Of a stretch of DNA of 64,000 nt, positions 7,957-17,130 are shown piece by piece. How positions within the stretch are numbered: position 1 is the stretch's first letter; every line of letters starts with the position of its first letter. The DNA is from Micrococcales bacterium (GTDB lineage: Bacteria; Actinomycetota; Actinomycetes; S36-B12; UBA10799): the NCBI GenBank assembly GCA_016719135.1, contig JADKAV010000004.1:1-64000 (forward strand), given 5' to 3'. Below the pieces are notes generated by a model. That model saw only the letters and a program-made list of their open reading frames with translations, was not told the DNA's origin and ran no database searches. Position numbers and translations under genes: made by a program.

Positions 7957-8664
7957 TCACTCACCGTCCTTGAGTAACTCAGGGGGGATGCTCACGGCCT
8001 TACCATTGAGCACGAAGACGCGCGCTTCCATCGAGAAATCCAACGCCTGCTCGGCGTCGTCGTCGCTTTGCCGGTTCACGTCCAGGACGGTGATCAGGAA
8101 CGCGCGCTGCTGTTGTTCGAGGCGTGACATGAGTCGGCGGATGGAGGCGTAGCTACCTTGCCCGGTCAATGTGAGGGGCACATAGGCGACACCGGCGTCA
8201 CGTGGTGCCACGCCCTGCCCCAGATTCGTCGGGGTCGGCGCGGGAGCGGGTTTATTGGTCGGATCAGGGGTCGCGCCCTCCTCGGACGCGCTGGCCGACG
8301 GGGTCGGCCGCTCGACTTGGAACAACGTGATCTGTCCTGGTTGCAGGGAGTCGATCGCCACGCCCTCCGCTCGGGCTTGGGACTGGATCGTTCGCATGAG
8401 TTTGGGGACGTTGACGTCTTTGGGGATCTTGGCGCGAATCCGCATCAGCGCATCGATCTGCTCCTGCAGGTCCTTCTCCTGGACGGCCAGTTCCTTCGTC
8501 TGCAGCACCACACGCTCGGTCTGCGTCTCAGTGGTTTCAGCTTCGTTAAGGGTCTGCGAGGCGGCCGCATAGACCGGTTTCACCACGAACATCCAGCCGA
8601 GATAGCCGAATAGCACTACGGCCAGCGCTCCGCCGATGTACCAGGCCCTCGGATTCGTTTTCAC
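7957..8664 (-). CDS. pilO: Type IV pilus assembly platform protein PilO
   Basis: Bitopic membrane protein that pairs with PilN and connects the cytoplasmic PilM ring to the pilus. The 235-residue product has one N-terminal membrane helix (residues about 9-32) and a coiled-coil stretch (about 35-75, TLNEAETTETQTERVVLQTKELAVQEKDLQEQIDALMRI region). After a Pro/Ala linker comes a ferredoxin-like C-terminal domain with YVPLTLTGQGSYASIRRLMSRLE, the usual PilO segment. It starts in a four-base overlap with pilN (8661-8664). Sequence similarity is modest, but topology and operon position make the call firm. Confidence 0.88.
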   Translation of the reverse strand: MKTNPRAWYIGGALAVVLFGYLGWMFVVKPVYAAASQTLNEAETTETQTERVVLQTKELAVQEKDLQEQIDALMRIRAKIPKDVNVPKLMRTIQSQARAEGVAIDSLQPGQITLFQVERPTPSASASEEGATPDPTNKPAPAPTPTNLGQGVAPRDAGVAYVPLTLTGQGSYASIRRLMSRLEQQQRAFLITVLDVNRQSDDDAEQALDFSMEARVFVLNGKAVSIPPELLKDGE

Positions 8665-9416
8665 TGCGTCGCCTCCACATACCGCCCCGACAGCGCCTGC
8701 TCGGTGAGTTCGGCAGTGTTGCTGAAGGTGTAAGTACCCGTCGTGAGATCGCGTGACACCTCTGTCAGGATCACGTTCTGATAGTCGGGCTGGGCCCGCA
8801 ACGTTTCGATCCAGATCGACACGTCGTCGAAACTGCGCGCCTCCCCCGAGAACGACATGGAGCCGGCCAGGGGTTCCAGGACCTCGTCGGTGGTTGCGTT
8901 GGTTGCAGGCTTCTCCTCAGCCCCCGCTACCAAAGAGACCGTGCTCAGCGAGACATCCAGCGGAAGGATGCCCGCCAGGTCCGAGATGATCCTGGCGACC
9001 TGCACCTCGTTGCCCATGGCCTGCGAGAGTTCCGCCCTGGCAGCATCCACCGCTGCGTACACCGTTGGCACGTCGTCGTATTCGGCTTTGGCCGCCTCTG
9101 CCTCCCGCAAGCTCTGCTGGGCGACAGCCAGCTGGTTCTGCGCCTGGGACAACTGCATCCGGGCGAATCCGAACAACAACAGCATGAGTCCGACCAGGCC
9201 TATCGCCGCCAGGAGGACCCGTCGCTTGGCAGCGCCCACTGCACGCCGCCGCACGATGGACGGTGGCATGAGTTCCGGGGCTGGGAAGTTGCGTGGGCCG
9301 AGGATCTGGTGCAGACCCTCCTGCGGCGCTAGAAGCCCGACCGCTGGCGAGGTGGCCCCAGTGGGATCTTCACCTCCTGCGTCGGGAGGTCGTGGACCGC
9401 TGGCGTAGAGAGTCAT
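8661..9416 (-). CDS. pilN: Type IV pilus assembly platform protein PilN
   Basis: Inner-membrane protein of the PilMNO platform. The 251-residue product has a cytoplasmic N-terminal segment containing RNFPAPELMPPSIV, resembling the INLLP-type motif that docks into PilM. One membrane helix (VLLAAIGLVGLMLLLFGFARM) follows, then a coiled coil and a C-terminal ferredoxin-like domain (IISDLAGILPLDVSLSTVSL, then WIETLRAQPDYQNVILTEVSRD), all typical of PilN. The cytoplasmic N-terminus, about 60 residues before the helix, is longer than in proteobacterial PilN. It overlaps pilM (9413-9416) and pilO by four bases each. Confidence 0.92.
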   Translation of the reverse strand: MTLYASGPRPPDAGGEDPTGATSPAVGLLAPQEGLHQILGPRNFPAPELMPPSIVRRRAVGAAKRRVLLAAIGLVGLMLLLFGFARMQLSQAQNQLAVAQQSLREAEAAKAEYDDVPTVYAAVDAARAELSQAMGNEVQVARIISDLAGILPLDVSLSTVSLVAGAEEKPATNATTDEVLEPLAGSMSFSGEARSFDDVSIWIETLRAQPDYQNVILTEVSRDLTTGTYTFSNTAELTEQALSGRYVEATQ

Positions 9417-10456
9417 GCCGCCCCCAACGCCAGACCCACGGCAGACGCGGATGCTGGGCTGCCGGCCATGGCCAACTCGTCTGCGGACATGGACTTGCCG
9501 TGCCGTGTCACATGCGGAGTCCCAACGGCTACCGGGATCCGTAGCACCGAGGCCAGGATCGGCAGGAGACCCAATGTGGCACCGGCGCCCCCGACGACGT
9601 ACGCCCGGCCAGGTCGTCGTCCTTCACTGGTCGCGTAGAAGTCGATCGAGGTGCGGATGTCGGACACAAGGTCGGCCAGGGCCGTGCGCATCGCGGTCTC
9701 GGTCGCCGATTGATCCGCAGCGTTCATGGTGGGCCACGTCACCGGCAGACTGAGCTTCCACCGCTCCGCGTCCTCCTCGTCGATGCTGAGGTGCTCCGCC
9801 AGCTTCGCCGTGATGTCCTGACCACCCCGGGACAGGATGCGAACGAAACGGGGCTGGCCCCCCTCGTGAATGCTGATGCTGGTCATCGTGTGACCAATAT
9901 CCAAAAGCGCTTCCGGATTCGGGGAGAGCGGATCAGCCAGGGCACCCAGCGTGGACAGCGGCGTCAATGTGACCGAGACGACTCGCAGACCTGCCGATTC
10001 AACTGCATCGACCGTGTCGAGCACGGATTGCTCATTCGCTGCGACCAGCAGCCCTCTGATCACATGAGCCCCGTCGTCATCCACGAGGTCCTCGTACGAA
10101 AGGAAGTCAAGTACACAGTCCTGGACCGGCATCGGCAACATATCCGCCGCGAGCAAAGGCAGAGCCTGTTTGAACTCCTTGGGAGGTACCCACGGAAGGT
10201 CCACCTGCCGCGCCACCATGCGCTGGCTGGCAACGCCCAACCGGACGTCCTTGCCGCCGGGCTTGCCGACCTTGACCAGGTGCCGGATGGCACCACTGAG
10301 GGCCTCGGCGTCGACCACTTCCCCGTCGACCACAACGCCGGGATTCAAGCCGATGGAATTAAGGTGCTCGATCACCGAGCCGGAACGGCTGCGGGACACG
10401 GTTGCGAGACGAACGGTCGAGGATCCGACCTCCAGCCCCACACTGCTCTTTGCCAC
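9413..10456 (-). CDS. pilM: Type IV pilus assembly actin-like ATPase PilM
   Basis: Cytoplasmic actin-fold protein that binds the PilN N-terminus and links the PilB/PilT motors to the platform. The GTG at 10456 gives a 347-residue product, the family's usual length, starting MAKSSVGLEVGSSTVRLATV with the phosphate-1 loop. Later family blocks include PEALLDIGHTMTSISIHEGGQPRFVR, LSRGGQDIT and YVVGGAGATLGLLPILASVL. GGAGG lies five bases before the GTG. A longer open frame reaches 10714 but its extra sequence overlaps the end of the peptidase gene and looks non-coding. Confidence 0.95.
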   Translation of the reverse strand: MAKSSVGLEVGSSTVRLATVSRSRSGSVIEHLNSIGLNPGVVVDGEVVDAEALSGAIRHLVKVGKPGGKDVRLGVASQRMVARQVDLPWVPPKEFKQALPLLAADMLPMPVQDCVLDFLSYEDLVDDDGAHVIRGLLVAANEQSVLDTVDAVESAGLRVVSVTLTPLSTLGALADPLSPNPEALLDIGHTMTSISIHEGGQPRFVRILSRGGQDITAKLAEHLSIDEEDAERWKLSLPVTWPTMNAADQSATETAMRTALADLVSDIRTSIDFYATSEGRRPGRAYVVGGAGATLGLLPILASVLRIPVAVGTPHVTRHGKSMSADELAMAGSPASASAVGLALGAA

Positions 10457-10526
10457 CGTGACCTCCGTAGATCCGAGTCCACCGGTGGCATCGGCAATTA
10501 CCGCGCTTTTGTTGAGTCCAAGATCG

Positions 10527-11294
10527 TCAGAGGAACAGATTGGAGTACCACGTGGCCACTGCGGATCCCCAGGCCATGGCGCCGATCGCGGCAACCACCA
10601 TGAACGGCCCGAACGGCAAAGCGCTCTTGCGTCCCGCCCGGCCAGTTGCGATTGAGGCGACACCCCATACCGCCCCGAGCAAGAAGGCCCCGAATCCGCC
10701 CACCACCAAAGCACCCCAGCCCACCCAGGCCATCGCGGTGCCCACGACCAGAGCCAATTTCACGTCGCCCCACCCCATACCTCGTGGGAAGGCCGTCGCG
10801 AGTGCGGCGTAGATGAGCGCCAGTACAAAACCGCCGGCGATCGCCCGGCCGAATGCTGGCCACTCTTGCTCCAGCATGGCGGTGATCGTTAGGCCCGCTA
10901 CGACCACCACGTATGTCGACAGCGTGAGGCTGTTCGGCAGGCGGTGATGCTCGACGTCGATCAGAATCATGGCGATGGACGCGGCTACGAACCAGAAGGC
11001 AAAGGGAAGCAAGATGGACCAGCCGACCCATGCTGCCGTGGCTCCGAAGGCAGCGCCAGTGGCCAGTTCCACCAAGGGGTAACGCGGCGAAATGCGCGCA
11101 CCGCAGTCGCGACAGCGACCGCGCAGCAGCACCCAGGAGAACACCGGAATGTTGTCGTACGCCCGGATGGGATGCCCGCACACCGGACAGTGGGACGCTG
11201 GATGGGACAGCGACTCACCGCGGGGCAGCCGCCACACCACGACGTTGAGGAAGGACCCGATGAGAAGGCCCAGGAGTCCGGCCAGGAGAACCAC
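10527..11294 (-). CDS. pilD: Prepilin leader peptidase / N-methyltransferase (A24 family)
   Basis: Polytopic membrane aspartic protease that cleaves the class III leader of prepilins and methylates the new N-terminus. The 255-residue product has the N-terminal methylase domain with FLNVVVWRLPRGES and a zinc site CPVCGHPI-CRDCG. Catalytic aspartates lie in MILIDVEHHRLPN and in GWGDVKLA (GxGD motif), and about seven hydrophobic segments are present. The start is GTG at 11294 with only a weak ribosome site. It sits between the minor pilin genes and pilM. Its substrates are presumably PilA and the three minor-pilin-like proteins encoded just upstream. Confidence 0.96.
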   Translation of the reverse strand: MVLLAGLLGLLIGSFLNVVVWRLPRGESLSHPASHCPVCGHPIRAYDNIPVFSWVLLRGRCRDCGARISPRYPLVELATGAAFGATAAWVGWSILLPFAFWFVAASIAMILIDVEHHRLPNSLTLSTYVVVVAGLTITAMLEQEWPAFGRAIAGGFVLALIYAALATAFPRGMGWGDVKLALVVGTAMAWVGWGALVVGGFGAFLLGAVWGVASIATGRAGRKSALPFGPFMVVAAIGAMAWGSAVATWYSNLFL

Positions 11295-11343
11295 GGCTGC
11301 AGCCTAGTGCGATCGCCGGGCGGGTGGTTCGCGCCTGTGGATA

Positions 11344-13421
11344 TCAATACTTGGCGCTGAGTTCACCGGTCACCTTCGATCCCCACGCCGCATTCGTCCA
11401 CTGCGGGAAGTACGGCGGCGAGGCGAACTGCAGACGTGAGTCGTAGGAATAGTCCTTGGCGAATCCGGTACCACCGGACGTGCCTACCGCGCCACGCCAC
11501 TTCTGTGCAATCGAACCCCGCACCGCGAGGGTCCCGAGATCCGCACCCTGGTTGTAGTTCTGGACCCAGAAACTGCGCGCGAGAGTCTGGATGGACGCGT
11601 AGATCCAGAAGTCCTGCCGATCGTTCGTCAGGCCGGGGTGCGGGATGTTGGTGTGGCTGCTGTTGAAGGTCTTCTCCGTCGTCCACACACAGTTGATGGT
11701 CTGACCGTTCTTGCCGCCGCTCGGGCCTCCAGAGGATGGGGAACTCGGGCAGGATCCGCTGACTTTGGGGACCTCGACCGGGTCCGAGACATCCGTCCGG
11801 GAGCCTCGTGACACGGGATGGTAGACGACCACCGAGTTTGCTGCGACCAGGCCCACCATGTCCGGTCCGATCGCAGAGTTGCCCTTTGTGGTGCTGCTGA
11901 TTCCGAGATCGCCGGTCACGATCACGTTGTTCTGAGCGGCGATGGTGACCCGGCCTTTCACGGTGCCTTCGATGTAGACGTTGCCCCAACCGCAGTCGAA
12001 GGTGAGCGGATGGATATCGTTCTCCGGCACTTCCGTCGAGTCGGTGGGCCCCGATATGAGTTGCCAGTTGCTGCCCGAACGCCGCCAGGACTTCGTGGTC
12101 GTGAAGCTACTGCTGCTCGGGTTGTAGTAGCTGATGTCTGTGACGTCCTGAGGCGTGCTACCTGTTCCCTTTGGAATGACGTCGGAGGAGCTGCTGCCGG
12201 AGGTGGAACCATTGACGATCTGCCCGGGGACGCACGTCGCCGAGCCTGTGCCCGCCGCCTCCACATAAATCACCATGTCGGTGGGGACCGGGACCGTCTG
12301 ACCGTTCGCTGGGTACTTCTGCCCCGACGCAGGTTTGAACTGCGAGGCGATACCGCAATTCAAGCCAGGTGGAGAGTCCGGACCGGTCACCGACTTACCT
12401 GCGCTACCGGTGTTCCAGACGGTCATGGTGCCGTTGCCGTTGAAGCGGATGCGGGTGTCGCCGTAGTAGTTGCATCCGGGGTAGGTGTCGAACTTGTCAG
12501 AGTTGTCCGGCAGATATAGGGACAACGCGGGGCGTGCGCCGGCGGTGCCCAGGTAGGGATTTGTCGTGGAGGTGTTCCGCCAACAGGTCCCCTTTCCAGC
12601 GTTCTTCCCGACGCCGTTGTTGTCCGGTGTGCCCGCTTCCTCGGTGCAATCCGGATCGGCCATCTGAAAGCCTTTGAGGAATTGTGGCCGAGTCCCCCCG
12701 GCGTTACTCATCAGCGGTGAGTCGTTGAAGTGCACATCACCGTCGAGGACGTCATTGCCGGCGAATTGGATCTCCTGGCAAACACGGTTGTTCACCCGAC
12801 GTCCCCCTTGCCACCAGTACGTGGCCAGCGCCGCACCCCTGCGTCCACATTCGTCATAGAGTGCGCCCCCCTGTGGTAGCGAATCGTCACCGCCCGGTGG
12901 GTAGGCCACAAGATTTTGAGGGTCGGCGTCCTCGAAGTCGGTGTAATACAGGAAGTCGGTCGAGCCCCCACGGGCAACGCGTACCTGAATCGTGCGAGAG
13001 ACTCCCCGGACCTTGCCGGTTGACTCGACCCAGACCGAGCCGTCCTTCCAGAAATTGTCGGCGTTGACGTCGTAGTGGAACTTGCCCGCTGCCGGCTTGC
13101 CCGCCTGACGTTCACCCAGCCCGGCGCAGTACTGCTGTTCCATCCACAGGTGTTCGTCTCGGCTTTGGGTCCCTTTGAGGGCGTCATTGGAGCAGTCGAC
13201 GGTCAGCGCATAGGCGTCGGTTCGGTTGAGTTTGGCCAAATAGTCGTCCACCCCGCCTGAGCTGCTGCCAACGCTGCCTGCCAGCTCTCGTCACGGCGGA
13301 CTTGCGGCACGACATTGACCGCGTAGCTCAGCGCGGCAGCCACCACAACCGTCATCACCGAGATCATCCCCAGGACCATGATCATGGCAGCACCGCGATC
13401 TTGTTCACGTTCGTGCGTCAC
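11344..13421 (-). CDS. PilX/GspK-like large minor pilin, frameshifted near codon 57
   Basis: The GTG at 13421 (GGAGGTGACCAC upstream) gives MTHEREQDRGAAMIMVLGM, a leader ending in RG and a hydrophobic helix lacking the usual Glu5, as in GspK/PilX proteins that cap the pilus tip. At 13247-13252 a G-run seems one base short: LAAAQAG reads into a stop, while the +1 frame continues VDDYLAKLNRTDAYALTVDC for 635 residues to 11344. The joined protein is about 690 residues, very large for a minor pilin. Its ectodomain is Ser/Gly/Thr-rich with many Cys and Trp and ends in SFWVQNYNQGADLGTLAVRG. It could act as an adhesin at the tip. Domain function is not recognised. Confidence 0.8.
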
Positions 13422-13432
13422 GTGGTCACCTC

Positions 13433-14142
13433 CTACGGTGTGGGTGTGGGCTGGATGAGGGAGTCCGCGTTGGGCAAGGTGACCCGCGCAGTAACCGTGC
13501 TGGATTCGGCTCGCTCGAGGGGCTGAATACGCAACACCAGATCGATGCTGTCCACGGCCTTCAGCCTCGACGCACTGGATTCCAGCGGCGTGGCGATGAC
13601 GGTCCCGCGCCGGTCGTAGTAGGTGAAGATCGGTCCGGGCAACACGTCTCGTGCCAGGACTCTCGTGCGCACCGGGCAACTCGGTCCGGGCACGCAGTAT
13701 TGATAATCGAAATCGTTGTACGCGTGAACATTGGGACGCTGAATGGTCTCGGTGAGAACCCCGTCGTTGCTGACGCTGTAGGTCACTCGCCGAGGACCGT
13801 AGTCAGTCGTGCCTGAAGTCGGAAGGATTCCGTCATTGTCGGCGTTTGCATAGAACTTGACTGATCTGTCATCACCGGCGATGAAAGCGGCCACGTCGCA
13901 GCCGGCACACACCGCCTGGATCTGGGAGGGCAAGATCGCAGTGCGCAGGACCCGCGTCATTGCCTCGATCGACAGGTTGGTCTCGCTGACCCCTGCAGAC
14001 GCCCAGCGTTCTCGTTCAGAGTCCGCTGAGCGACGATCATGCCCTGGGTGACGAGCCCCAGGACAGTGCCGAGAATGCTCACCACGACCAGCATCTCGAT
14101 GAGACTGATACCCGCGTCATTGGGTCGTTCGCTCGTGGTCAT
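13433..14142 (-). CDS. PilW-like minor pilin, frameshifted at a CCCC/GGGG run
   Basis: The ATG at 14142 gives MTTSERPNDAGISLIEMLVVVSILG, a textbook class III signal: cleavage after the Gly of DAG, Ser2-Leu3-Ile4-Glu5, then a hydrophobic helix. The frame breaks at the four-base run 13990-13993; adding one G restores QGVSETNLSIEAMTRVLRTAILPSQ and the open frame to 13433. The joined protein is about 235 residues, with paired Cys (VCAGCD, YCVPGPSCPV) in the globular part. It fits PilW/PilJ minor pilins that prime assembly. The upstream gene's stop overlaps the ATG (TGATG), and the PilX-like gene follows after 11 bases. Confidence 0.82.
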
Positions 14143-15482
14143 CAGCCACCCACCGGTAGTTCGAGTGGGTAGGTCACCGATCCGTTCGCGGTGACGTCGA
14201 CGAGCATTTCTCCCAGCCCAGCTGAAACCCTCCATTGACCGTAGGGCAGCGCCGATTTGATGAGGCCGTTCGCATCCGTCGTGCCCAGCACGAACTGCAT
14301 CTCATTGCAGCCGGATATGTTGATGATGGTCGCGATGGCTTCGGTGTTGGCGATGGGCCCGCCGTCCTCGTCATCGTTCATGGTCAGCTTCACCGGCTTC
14401 AGCACGACAGGTGCCGTCACGGTCTGCCCGGGCCGCGGCTTGACAGGGTCGGCGCGCGTTCCGCCGCTGGCTGCGGGGTCGTTCAGGTTACATGTGCCCG
14501 CCCACAGTGAATAGCCATCCGGGAACGGCCACAGCCCGGTCACGGTCGTCTGTCCGGCCGGCACCTTCTTCTTGCCCATAGAGGGCAGGCTGGGGTTGAA
14601 CAGCACGACGGAGGGCAACGGCGCTGGCTTTTGGTAATCGGGACCGGCTCCATCGCTGATTTGGAAGTCGAGTTCGAGCGTCGCCGCGGCGTCGTAGCTG
14701 AAGGGGACGATCTGGATGGTTCCGTTCCCCACGGTCGCGGGCTTGGAGACTGTCTTCTGACCCTCGAAACTCACATAGCCGGGATTACTCGCCTCGGCCA
14801 GCGTCACCGAGTAGTTGCCGGTCGACGACAGCGCGAAGACCGCACAACCGTCGGCAGCCGTCACCACAGCTGGATGGGTTCCCGGTGAGACCTTCACGGT
14901 GACTCCAGACACTCCGTTGCCGTCCGCTCCTTGCACCTTGGCTGCAATGAATCCCTTGACATCTGAGAGTGTCCCCTTAGGTGGAGTGAGCACAGTGTTG
15001 GATTCGACATCCTTCGTCATCCCTTGGGCCTGCCACGACACGCGCACATTGACACCGAGCGACGGGTAGGTAACCGCTGAGCCTCCGTCACAGGGACTCG
15101 TGCCGGTTCCCCCGGGTAGCCACTGGACAGTGCGGACAACCGTGAAGTCAGTGCCATCGAGCCTGAGCGGCTGTCCGCTGACCCCGCCCGGCAGAGGGTG
15201 TGGGTTGGTGACTATGCTATCTGCCGCAATAGTCCTTGGCGCAGTCTTGCTGACGCCGAATTCATTGCGGACCGTCTCGAGCTCACGAGCAGACAGGTTC
15301 GTCGCCGGGATAGGCGTTCGGTCCTCCTGCGTGACGGTGAGGGTCAGCTGCAGGCCATACGCGAATCCACTGGAGGCCAGCCCGAGGATCACCAGCGCGA
15401 TCATCATCTCGACGCGATCAACGACGTGGACTCCACGGTCTTTTCTTCCGCAGGCGGCCGCCGTCACTTGATCAATCACCAT
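14142..15482 (-). CDS. PilV-like prepilin with large beta-rich ectodomain
   Basis: The product is about 446 residues from ATG 15482. After GRKDRG comes a hydrophobic helix EMMIALVILGLASSGFAYGLQL, as in type IV prepilins, but the Glu is displaced because the sequence reads GVHVVDRVEMM rather than G-x-T-L-x-E. In the +1 frame the same bases read T-S-L-I, so a pair of compensating indels is possible. The ectodomain has repeated Ig-like/carboxypeptidase-regulatory-like modules: VKGFIAAKVQGADGNGVSGVTVKVSPG with TAADGCAVFALSSTGNYSVTL, and NISGCNEMQFVLGTTDANGLIKSALPYGQWRVSA. These suggest a surface-exposed adhesive or stabilising pilin. The start codon is not certain; the frame stays open to 15542. 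Confidence 0.75.
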   Translation of the reverse strand: MVIDQVTAAACGRKDRGVHVVDRVEMMIALVILGLASSGFAYGLQLTLTVTQEDRTPIPATNLSARELETVRNEFGVSKTAPRTIAADSIVTNPHPLPGGVSGQPLRLDGTDFTVVRTVQWLPGGTGTSPCDGGSAVTYPSLGVNVRVSWQAQGMTKDVESNTVLTPPKGTLSDVKGFIAAKVQGADGNGVSGVTVKVSPGTHPAVVTAADGCAVFALSSTGNYSVTLAEASNPGYVSFEGQKTVSKPATVGNGTIQIVPFSYDAAATLELDFQISDGAGPDYQKPAPLPSVVLFNPSLPSMGKKKVPAGQTTVTGLWPFPDGYSLWAGTCNLNDPAASGGTRADPVKPRPGQTVTAPVVLKPVKLTMNDDEDGGPIANTEAIATIINISGCNEMQFVLGTTDANGLIKSALPYGQWRVSAGLGEMLVDVTANGSVTYPLELPVGG

Positions 15483-15668
15483 CGGTCGGTCGAAGGCCTT
15501 TCCGTGAAATATCGACCTCCCGCTGGTCGAATATTCACCCAAACCATGCCAAACGGGGGCCGACTGCGTGTTTGACGGGAGATTGCTTGCGACTTCTCAC
15601 CTGAGAGAGGTGCACGGCATGGGCTTGCTCAGGCAGTGCACGACATCCAACGTCGCGGCCGGACAAGA

Positions 15669-15699
15669 CAACGGACCCCAGATGGCCTGGGGTCCGTTG
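15669..15699 (-). terminator. Hairpin downstream of pilA
   Basis: CAACGGACCCCAG (15669-15681) pairs perfectly with CTGGGGTCCGTTG (15687-15699), a 13-bp stem with a five-base loop, starting 11 bases after the pilA stop codon. On the minus strand it is followed by a mixed sequence (TCTTGT), not a true U-run. It could attenuate transcription or stabilise the pilA message 3' end, letting pilin exceed the minor pilins downstream. Confidence 0.65.
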
Positions 15700-15709
15700 T
15701 GGGTTTGGA

Positions 15710-16138
15710 TCAGGCGCATGCACCGAAGACTGGATCCTGCGTACCTCCAGTGGCCGAATTGTAAGTGACGCTCCAACCGTCCGCGGCGCCATCGGTCGCC
15801 TCGACGCAGAAAATGAAACTCGTTCCAGCTTCCGTGTAGCCGGTGACGGCGTTGTTGGCCGAGGTCTGCACTTGGACCTCAGTGTCAGCATCGAACACCG
15901 CCGGTGCCGCGATCACGGCAGTAGGGTATGCCTGCTTGGACGTGAAGAACGTCTCGATCTCGATCGCACCGTTACGCGCGTCGCTGGTCAGCGAGGCCTT
16001 GGCTGCGCTCTCGCGCTGGTTCAAGAACACGGGGATGGCGATGGCCGCCAGAATTCCGATGATGATGACGACAACCAGAAGTTCGATGAGCGTGAAGCCC
16101 TCGTCCTTCTTTCGTGCCGCAGCAATGCGTGCAAACAT
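15710..16138 (-). CDS. pilA: Major type IV pilin PilA
   Basis: Structural subunit of the pilus fibre. The 142-residue precursor from ATG 16138 has a strong AAGGAG site and a 14-residue leader, MFARIAAARKKDEG. Mature FTLIELLVVVIIIGILAAIAIPVFLNQR follows with Phe1 and Glu5, an ideal class III prepilin. The globular domain ends with Cys residues in IFCVEATDGA and PVFGACA, probably forming the C-terminal disulfide loop. The leader region upstream holds a small hairpin (GGGGC-ATC-GCCCC, 16159-16171). The gene stands alone between the histidine phosphatase and the minor pilins, with a hairpin directly after it, which would permit high expression. Confidence 0.96.
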   Translation of the reverse strand: MFARIAAARKKDEGFTLIELLVVVIIIGILAAIAIPVFLNQRESAAKASLTSDARNGAIEIETFFTSKQAYPTAVIAAPAVFDADTEVQVQTSANNAVTGYTEAGTSFIFCVEATDGAADGWSVTYNSATGGTQDPVFGACA

Positions 16139-16364
16139 CTCTGTTCTCCTTCGAATGTGGGGCATCGCCCCTATTGCAATGACAGAGATGACATCGGACG
16201 CTGAAGGGCGGCAAGTGCAATCCTGAGCGCGGCCATGTCCCCCATTCGGACGAACGCAAGATCCACTTCACCCGTTCGGGGGATACGAACTTGACGGCCG
16301 AGTTAGCTCCACACGGACGAAGCGGCGGCGCAAATGGGGGACGACGGACCTGGTGGGTCGCAGA

Positions 16365-17036
16365 CTACGTGCGCATCTCGTCAGTCAGGTGGTGCGTGAG
16401 GTTGTGGTAGTGCAGCCACCAGTCGGGACGGTTCGGCTGCGGGCGGTGCTCGATGTGCGTGATCCCTGTGTGGTGGGTCTCGACCGCGACCACACTCCAC
16501 GGACCCTTTTCGAAGATGTACTCGAAGACCGCCTCGATGACGCCCGCGTGCGCCACCAGCAGGATGCGGCGCATATCTGACGGCTCCTCCGTGGGCCCGC
16601 CCATCCGGTTGCGGCGCGCGGCTGGGACCAGTGCCTCCACGAACGCCCCGATCCGCGACCGGAACTGCATCCAACTCTCGCCCGTCGCGGTGACCGGTGT
16701 GTACGGATCCAACGTCCCCCACAACTCGGGCGTGAACGTCTCGAACTCGGTAGACGGGATGGGGGTACCGTCGGGCCGACAGGTGCCGATCTCCCGCAGA
16801 CCGTCTGTGAGCGTCGGCTGCTGCCCGATCACCGACCCGATGATCTGGGCGGTCTGGGCCGTGCGCGCGACACTGCTGGCGTAGAAGTCGGTGGCGCGGA
16901 TGTTGTCACGAATCCACTCCCCCGCGCGTGCAGCTTGTTCTCGCCCGAGATCCGTTAACGGCTCGTCACGATGCGACACCGTGATATCGCCGAGGTTGAC
17001 GTGGCTCTGTCCGTGGCGGACGAGGTACAAATGCAC
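16365..17036 (-). CDS. Histidine phosphatase superfamily protein
   Basis: Cytoplasmic phosphatase of the phosphoglycerate-mutase-like fold. The 223-residue product begins MHLYLVRHGQSHVN with the catalytic RHG motif. It has the Arg-containing ASSVARTAQTAQII, and the second catalytic His in LLVAHAGVIEAVFEYI. The substrate is not predictable. The C-terminal part is unusually rich in His and Trp (ETHHTGITHIEHRPQPNRPDWWLHYHNLTHHL). It lies between pilA and a divergent HNH gene, and nothing indicates a pilus role. The 226 bases between its stop and the pilA start show no other gene. Confidence 0.9.
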   Translation of the reverse strand: MHLYLVRHGQSHVNLGDITVSHRDEPLTDLGREQAARAGEWIRDNIRATDFYASSVARTAQTAQIIGSVIGQQPTLTDGLREIGTCRPDGTPIPSTEFETFTPELWGTLDPYTPVTATGESWMQFRSRIGAFVEALVPAARRNRMGGPTEEPSDMRRILLVAHAGVIEAVFEYIFEKGPWSVVAVETHHTGITHIEHRPQPNRPDWWLHYHNLTHHLTDEMRT

Positions 17037-17093
17037 GTCTCAACGCTACGCGCCACAGCCGATATCTGCCGACTCGGAGCCCTGTGTATTGTC

Positions 17094-17122
17094 TTGTCAA
17101 TTTGTCAGACCCCCCTTCTAGG
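17094..17122 (+). promoter_or_regulatory. Possible promoter of the HNH endonuclease gene
   Basis: TTGTCA at 17094-17099 and TCTAGG at 17117-17122 are 17 bases apart, a plausible sigma-70-type pair directly upstream of the start at 17131. The short leader would leave little or no ribosome site. Sequence match only. Confidence 0.35.
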
Positions 17123-17130
17123 TTCGGAAT

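Noticed and set aside
16139..16364. Possible c-di-GMP (GEMM) riboswitch ahead of pilA
   Set aside because: Only a small GGGGC-ATC-GCCCC hairpin is present; the GEMM core and tetraloop receptor are not seen.
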